Shown here one piece after another: positions 60,689-64,000 of a DNA stretch of 64,000 nucleotides. Source of the DNA: Mesorhizobium sp. (GTDB taxonomy: Bacteria; Pseudomonadota; Alphaproteobacteria; Rhizobiales; Rhizobiaceae). The stretch spans positions 33,295 to 97,294 of the forward strand of contig JAPUFC010000030.1 of the NCBI GenBank assembly GCA_027492275.1, read 5' to 3'. The stretch's first letter is position 1. Every line of letters begins with the position of its first letter. The notes beneath the pieces were generated by a model, which was not told the origin of the DNA, searched no databases, and saw nothing but the letters and a program-made list of their open reading frames with translations. A program made the position numbers and the translations under genes.

Positions 60689-63600
60689 TCACCATTTCAC
60701 GCGCAGACCGCCCCTGACGCCCCAGCCGGACAGGTCGTCGCCAAAGACCGCATCGCCCTTGATGAAGCTCGAGACGTTGCCGTTCTGCGCACTGAACACG
60801 TTCATGCCCAGCGACACCTGACCCCAGACGTCGCTCGTCGAATCGCCGAACGTGAACGTCTCGCCGCCCGAGACGATGCGCGCTTCGGGCGTGCCGGACA
60901 GGTTGCCCCACAGGCTGGCGATCGCGAACGGCTCGATGCGGAAATTGTCGGTGAGCACGCTCGTGCCGGCGCGGATGGCAAGCCTGCCGCGCAGATTGTG
61001 GCCGTCGTCGAAGGACACGTCGTTGCCGTCCCCGGCATAGCCGTCCAGGTCGCTTCTGACATAGGCCAGCGTCGCCATCGGCTCGATGAAGAACGACCCG
61101 GCATCGATCCTGTAGCCGGTATCGACCCGGAAGCCGTAATTGTTGGCGTCCAGATCGTCGTAGCCGATCGCGGTCGTGTCGTATTTCAGGAACTGCGCGT
61201 TGAACAGCGCGTCCACGAACAGCCCGCCGTTGAGATAGGTGGCGGCGACGCCCGCCTGGCCGCCCTTGACGTCGAACGACCGGCCGATGCCGCGATAGTC
61301 GAGATCCGCCGACACGTAGCCGCCGAAGGCCGACACGATGAGCCGGTCCTCCGGCGCGAACACGCCGTCGAACGACAGGTCCGCCCCGGCCAGCACGTCG
61401 ACCACGTCGAGATCGCGGTCGAGGTCGAACGCGTAGCTGCGCCCATAGGCCGAGACGCTCGCGCCGCCGTCGCGATCGATCTCGTTGTAGGATGCCCTGA
61501 TCCAGAAGGCGGGCGCCGAAGAGGAGCCGTCGCCCTGCGCCTCGCCCCTCATCTCGCTGCGAAGGTCCGCCGCGCGGTCGAACCAGGTGTCGGAGGTGAC
61601 GTGCCAGATATCCTGCGCCGCCGTGACCAGTTGCGGCAGGACGAAGGCGCCCGCGCCGGCGAAGGAGCGCAGCTCGAACGTGTCGAACGTGCCGCCGTTG
61701 CGGGGCTCGTAGAACAGGTCGTAGGTGAACAGGCCGGCGTCGATCGGCCCGTCCTCGAGCTCGAACGCATCGGGTGCCACGCTGCCGCGAACCTCGACGA
61801 CGGTGATGCCGTCGGGATTGTAGGACCCGGCGCCGCCGGTGTTGTTCACCGTGACATGCGTCAGGCCGGACACGTTGCCGTCCACCCGGAACACGTCGGC
61901 GGGGGAGCCTGCGCCGCCCAGGAAGACGTCCACGCCGAGCCCGCTCGCGGCCGAATAGTCGAGACCGGTCCCGCCGAGCGTGTTGGCGATGGTGAAGCGG
62001 TCGCCCGCGCCGCCGTCGATCATGCTGATCGTGCCGAAGTTCTGGAGCGTCTCCAGATTGACGAAGAAGACGTTCTCGTCGATCGAACCGTCCACCGCGG
62101 TCAGGATCAGGGCCCCGTCCCGGTTGACGACCGTGTCGTTGCCGGCGCCGAAATCGGAGGTGAGCCGCGCCTGGAAGACGCCGCCATCCATGTTGGTGAA
62201 GGAGTCGGCCTCGTCGGTCAGGTCGACATAGCCGACGACGAGCCCGGTGTTCTCCACCGTGCCGGCCGCGCCGTCCACGTCGATCGCCAAGAGGTTGGAG
62301 GACGAGATCCTGCCGCTGTTGCGGATCGTCGTGCCCGTCCCGCTCAGCGTGGTGATGCCGGAGGCGGTGCCCAGCACCTGCCCGGCATTCTCGACCAGCA
62401 CCGAGCCGCCGGCGCCGTTCGTCCCGACGCCCGCGATTCCCGACACGCCGTTGACGCCGGTGCCGGCGTCGCCCGCCGTTCCCGTCGTTCCCGCGATGGA
62501 CGTCTCGACGGTTCCTGTTCCGGCCTGCGGGCCGGTTGCGACGCCTGCCGCGCCGCCCTGGCCGCCCGCCGCCGTGCCGCCCGTGCCGATCCCCCCGGCG
62601 GCGGTGCCGCCCGTGCCGGTCCCGCCGGCGGAGACGGCGAGGATGCCGTGCGAGCCCGCGCCGAGCGCCTCGATGTTGCCGGCATTGCGCACGGTGACGT
62701 TCCCGCCGTTGCCGCCCGTGCCGTTGCCGGCGGTCCCGCCGGAGCCGCCGACCGCATCGCCGCCCGTGCCGCCATCGCCGCCGCGGCCGCCGCCGGACGG
62801 CGAAACGAAATAGGCGGCTGCCGGATTCGACGAGTTGAGGGTGGCGTTTCCGCCGGCTCCGCCGGCCCCGCCGTCGGCGCTGCCGCCCGTCGCCGCACCA
62901 CCGTCGGCGCTGCCGCCGGTGCCGTCGCCGCCCTGGGACAGCGCGTAGATGCCATGTGAGCCGGCGCCGAGCGTGCGGATGTCGCCGGCATTGTTGACCG
63001 TCACGATGCCGGCATCGCCGCCGCGGCCGTTGCCGCCGATGCCGCCCGCCCCGCCGACGGCGTCGCCGCCCTCGCCGCCGTTGCCGCCGCGGGACGCTTC
63101 TCCGGCCCTGACCCGGATGTCTTCCCCGGAGGCGGAGGCGGTTCCCGTCGCCTCGCCGCCATCGCCGCCCGCGCCGCCATCGGCGCTGCCCCCGGTGGAC
63201 GAACCGCCATTGGCGGAGCCGCCGACGGCGCTCCCGCCGCGCGAGACCGCATAGATGCCGTGCGCGCCGTCACCCCCGGTCGACAGATCCCCGAGATTGG
63301 CGACGGAGGCAGCCATGCCGGCGCCGCCCGTGGCCGCACCGCCCTGCCCGCCGGTCCCGCCGACCGCGTTGCCGCCGCCTTCGCTCAGCCGCGTTTCCAC
63401 GCCGCCATTGCCGCCTGTGCCACCTCCGCCGCCGGATATGAAAGCCTGCGTCGACGAGGTCAATGTCATGGTCACGGAGCCGCCGTTGCGGCCGCCGCCG
63501 CCATCGCTGTCGCCCCCGGTCGCGACCCCGCCGTTCGCGCCGCCGCCCGTCGCCTCGGCACCGAGGGAGCCGGCCTGAAGCGCATGCGATCCGTTACCGG

Positions 63601-64000
63601 AGGTCGTGACGTCGGCAAGGTTGGCCAGCGCCGCGGCACTGCCCGCCCCGCCGGTCGCGGCACCGCCCCGGCCGCCGGAGCCGCCGCTCACGTCGCCGCC
63701 GCTGCCGCCGACCCCCCCGCTGCTGCCGATGGAGGCGGCGACGGCAAGCAGGAGACCGCTGCCCTGTTCCGTCGTCGTATAGCTGCTGCTGCCGGTCCAC
63801 TGGCCGCCCTGTGCGCTGCCGCCCGTCGCCGCGCCGCCATCGGCGGCCCCGCCGCCCGCCGCGCCCCCGGACGACAGCACGGACACGCCGACGGCCGTCG
63901 AGCCGGAGGCGAGGATCGTTCCGAAATTGGTCAGGCCGACGGAGCCGCCTGCGCCGCCCGTGGCCGCGCCGCCGTCACCGCCGACGCCGCCCGCCGCCGC
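60689..64000 (-). CDS. autotransporter with glycine-rich repeats, 5' end outside window
   Basis: The frame is open through the right edge, so an internal ATG at 63886 is not the real start. At least 1103 residues are visible. The last 280 are an autotransporter beta-barrel (AFWIRASYNEIDRDGG, alternating strands, terminal GGLRVKW with the aromatic end). Before it lies a passenger region (MIDGGAGDRFTIANTLGGTG) and then a long Gly/Ala/Thr region with GGAATGG-type repeats. Such proteins pass their passenger to the cell surface. The glycine-rich part resembles adhesins or stalk-like passengers; no enzyme domain is visible. Confidence 0.88.
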   Translation of the reverse strand, partial: AAAGGVGGDGGAATGGAGGSVGLTNFGTILASGSTAVGVSVLSSGGAAGGGAADGGAATGGSAQGGQWTGSSSYTTTEQGSGLLLAVAASIGSSGGVGGSGGDVSGGSGGRGGAATGGAGSAAALANLADVTTSGNGSHALQAGSLGAEATGGGANGGVATGGDSDGGGGRNGGSVTMTLTSSTQAFISGGGGGTGGNGGVETRLSEGGGNAVGGTGGQGGAATGGAGMAASVANLGDLSTGGDGAHGIYAVSRGGSAVGGSANGGSSTGGSADGGAGGDGGEATGTASASGEDIRVRAGEASRGGNGGEGGDAVGGAGGIGGNGRGGDAGIVTVNNAGDIRTLGAGSHGIYALSQGGDGTGGSADGGAATGGSADGGAGGAGGNATLNSSNPAAAYFVSPSGGGRGGDGGTGGDAVGGSGGTAGNGTGGNGGNVTVRNAGNIEALGAGSHGILAVSAGGTGTGGTAAGGIGTGGTAAGGQGGAAGVATGPQAGTGTVETSIAGTTGTAGDAGTGVNGVSGIAGVGTNGAGGSVLVENAGQVLGTASGITTLSGTGTTIRNSGRISSSNLLAIDVDGAAGTVENTGLVVGYVDLTDEADSFTNMDGGVFQARLTSDFGAGNDTVVNRDGALILTAVDGSIDENVFFVNLETLQNFGTISMIDGGAGDRFTIANTLGGTGLDYSAASGLGVDVFLGGAGSPADVFRVDGNVSGLTHVTVNNTGGAGSYNPDGITVVEVRGSVAPDAFELEDGPIDAGLFTYDLFYEPRNGGTFDTFELRSFAGAGAFVLPQLVTAAQDIWHVTSDTWFDRAADLRSEMRGEAQGDGSSSAPAFWIRASYNEIDRDGGASVSAYGRSYAFDLDRDLDVVDVLAGADLSFDGVFAPEDRLIVSAFGGYVSADLDYRGIGRSFDVKGGQAGVAATYLNGGLFVDALFNAQFLKYDTTAIGYDDLDANNYGFRVDTGYRIDAGSFFIEPMATLAYVRSDLDGYAGDGNDVSFDDGHNLRGRLAIRAGTSVLTDNFRIEPFAIASLWGNLSGTPEARIVSGGETFTFGDSTSDVWGQVSLGMNVFSAQNGNVSSFIKGDAVFGDDLSGWGVRGGLRVKW
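62642..63580. repeat. tandem coding repeats of 306 bp in the autotransporter
   Basis: A recurring element (GxGSHGIYAxSxGG preceded by a short NxGDIxTLG-type strand) appears at 62642, 62948, 63254 and 63578, giving periods of 306, 306 and 324 bp, or 102, 102 and 108 residues. Copies differ in the intervening glycine runs. They are in-frame coding repeats and may vary in number between strains. Confidence 0.75.

Noticed and set aside
60998..62959. A 653-codon plus-strand frame opposite the autotransporter
   Set aside because: It has no ribosome site and mirrors the repeat codon pattern of the minus-strand gene, which has a clear barrel domain.
62500..64000. CRISPR-like or satellite repeat pattern
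   Set aside because: The GC-rich repetition is coding (glycine-rich autotransporter repeats) with irregular, in-frame units and no uniform spacers.

Overview
The window is GC-rich chromosomal DNA with alphaproteobacterial features. The pair homoserine dehydrogenase plus class I aminotransferase, a class I PHB synthase, an OmpA/glycine-zipper lipoprotein and many binding-protein-dependent transporters suggest a rhizobial-type bacterium (order Hyphomicrobiales, Phyllobacteriaceae-like). That placement is inferred from gene content and has not been tested. Gene density is high. Many same-strand neighbours overlap as ATGA or TGATG, so most of the window is operons. I saw no insertion sequence, CRISPR array, rRNA gene or replication origin.

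Bases 1-7991 are core-like: the end of a beta-hydroxyacid dehydrogenase, an OmpA-family lipoprotein, homoserine dehydrogenase, a class I aminotransferase, a small lipoprotein, phaC, an M15-type peptidase lipoprotein and tRNA-Glu(UUC). To the right of the tRNA everything is catabolic, transport or regulatory. The tRNA may mark the edge of an accessory region, but no att repeat was found.

Bases 8000-26800 hold two acquisition and catabolic units. The first has a GMC oxidoreductase, an orphan solute-binding protein, an aldehyde dehydrogenase, a SnoaL-like protein and an XRE-cupin regulator. The second diverges around 16.3 kb: an HMG-CoA-lyase-like enzyme and an unrecognised Rossmann protein face a long run of a DHDPS-family lyase, a CoA-transferase, two hot-dog dehydratase halves, an acyl-CoA dehydrogenase, a deacylase, an Asp/Glu-racemase-superfamily protein and a tripartite tricarboxylate transporter (TctC, TctB, TctA). 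The order fits import of a carboxylic acid, CoA activation, dehydrogenation, hydration and retro-aldol cleavage. The substrate is unknown.

Bases 26800-39400 and 52800-60540 carry two parallel sulfatase modules. Each has a Cys-type sulfatase (CTPSR), a four-gene carbohydrate ABC transporter and its own regulator (ROK or IclR) with a palindromic candidate operator. One formylglycine-generating enzyme sits beside the first module and could activate both sulfatases. Between the modules is a LacI-controlled polyol route: a SmoS-like hexitol dehydrogenase, a tagatose-type sugar kinase and a GatZ/KbaZ subunit. Together this suggests use of sulfated sugars or hexitols; no glycoside hydrolase is visible.

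Bases 39400-52790 are a cyclic-amide (hydantoin/oxoproline-like) island: an amino-acid-type ABC transporter with an amber-interrupted permease, HyuA, a HyuB fused to an HD-domain oxygenase-like module, a leaderless Bug-type binding protein, and an opposing operon of racemase, hydantoinase-like amidohydrolase, DHDPS-family lyase and atypical SDR. Next to it is a GntR/FCD regulator. A near-palindromic 22-bp site occurs before all three operons and probably defines one regulon.

Bases 60689-64000 are the C-terminal part of a very glycine-rich autotransporter with 102-residue repeats, open at the right edge.
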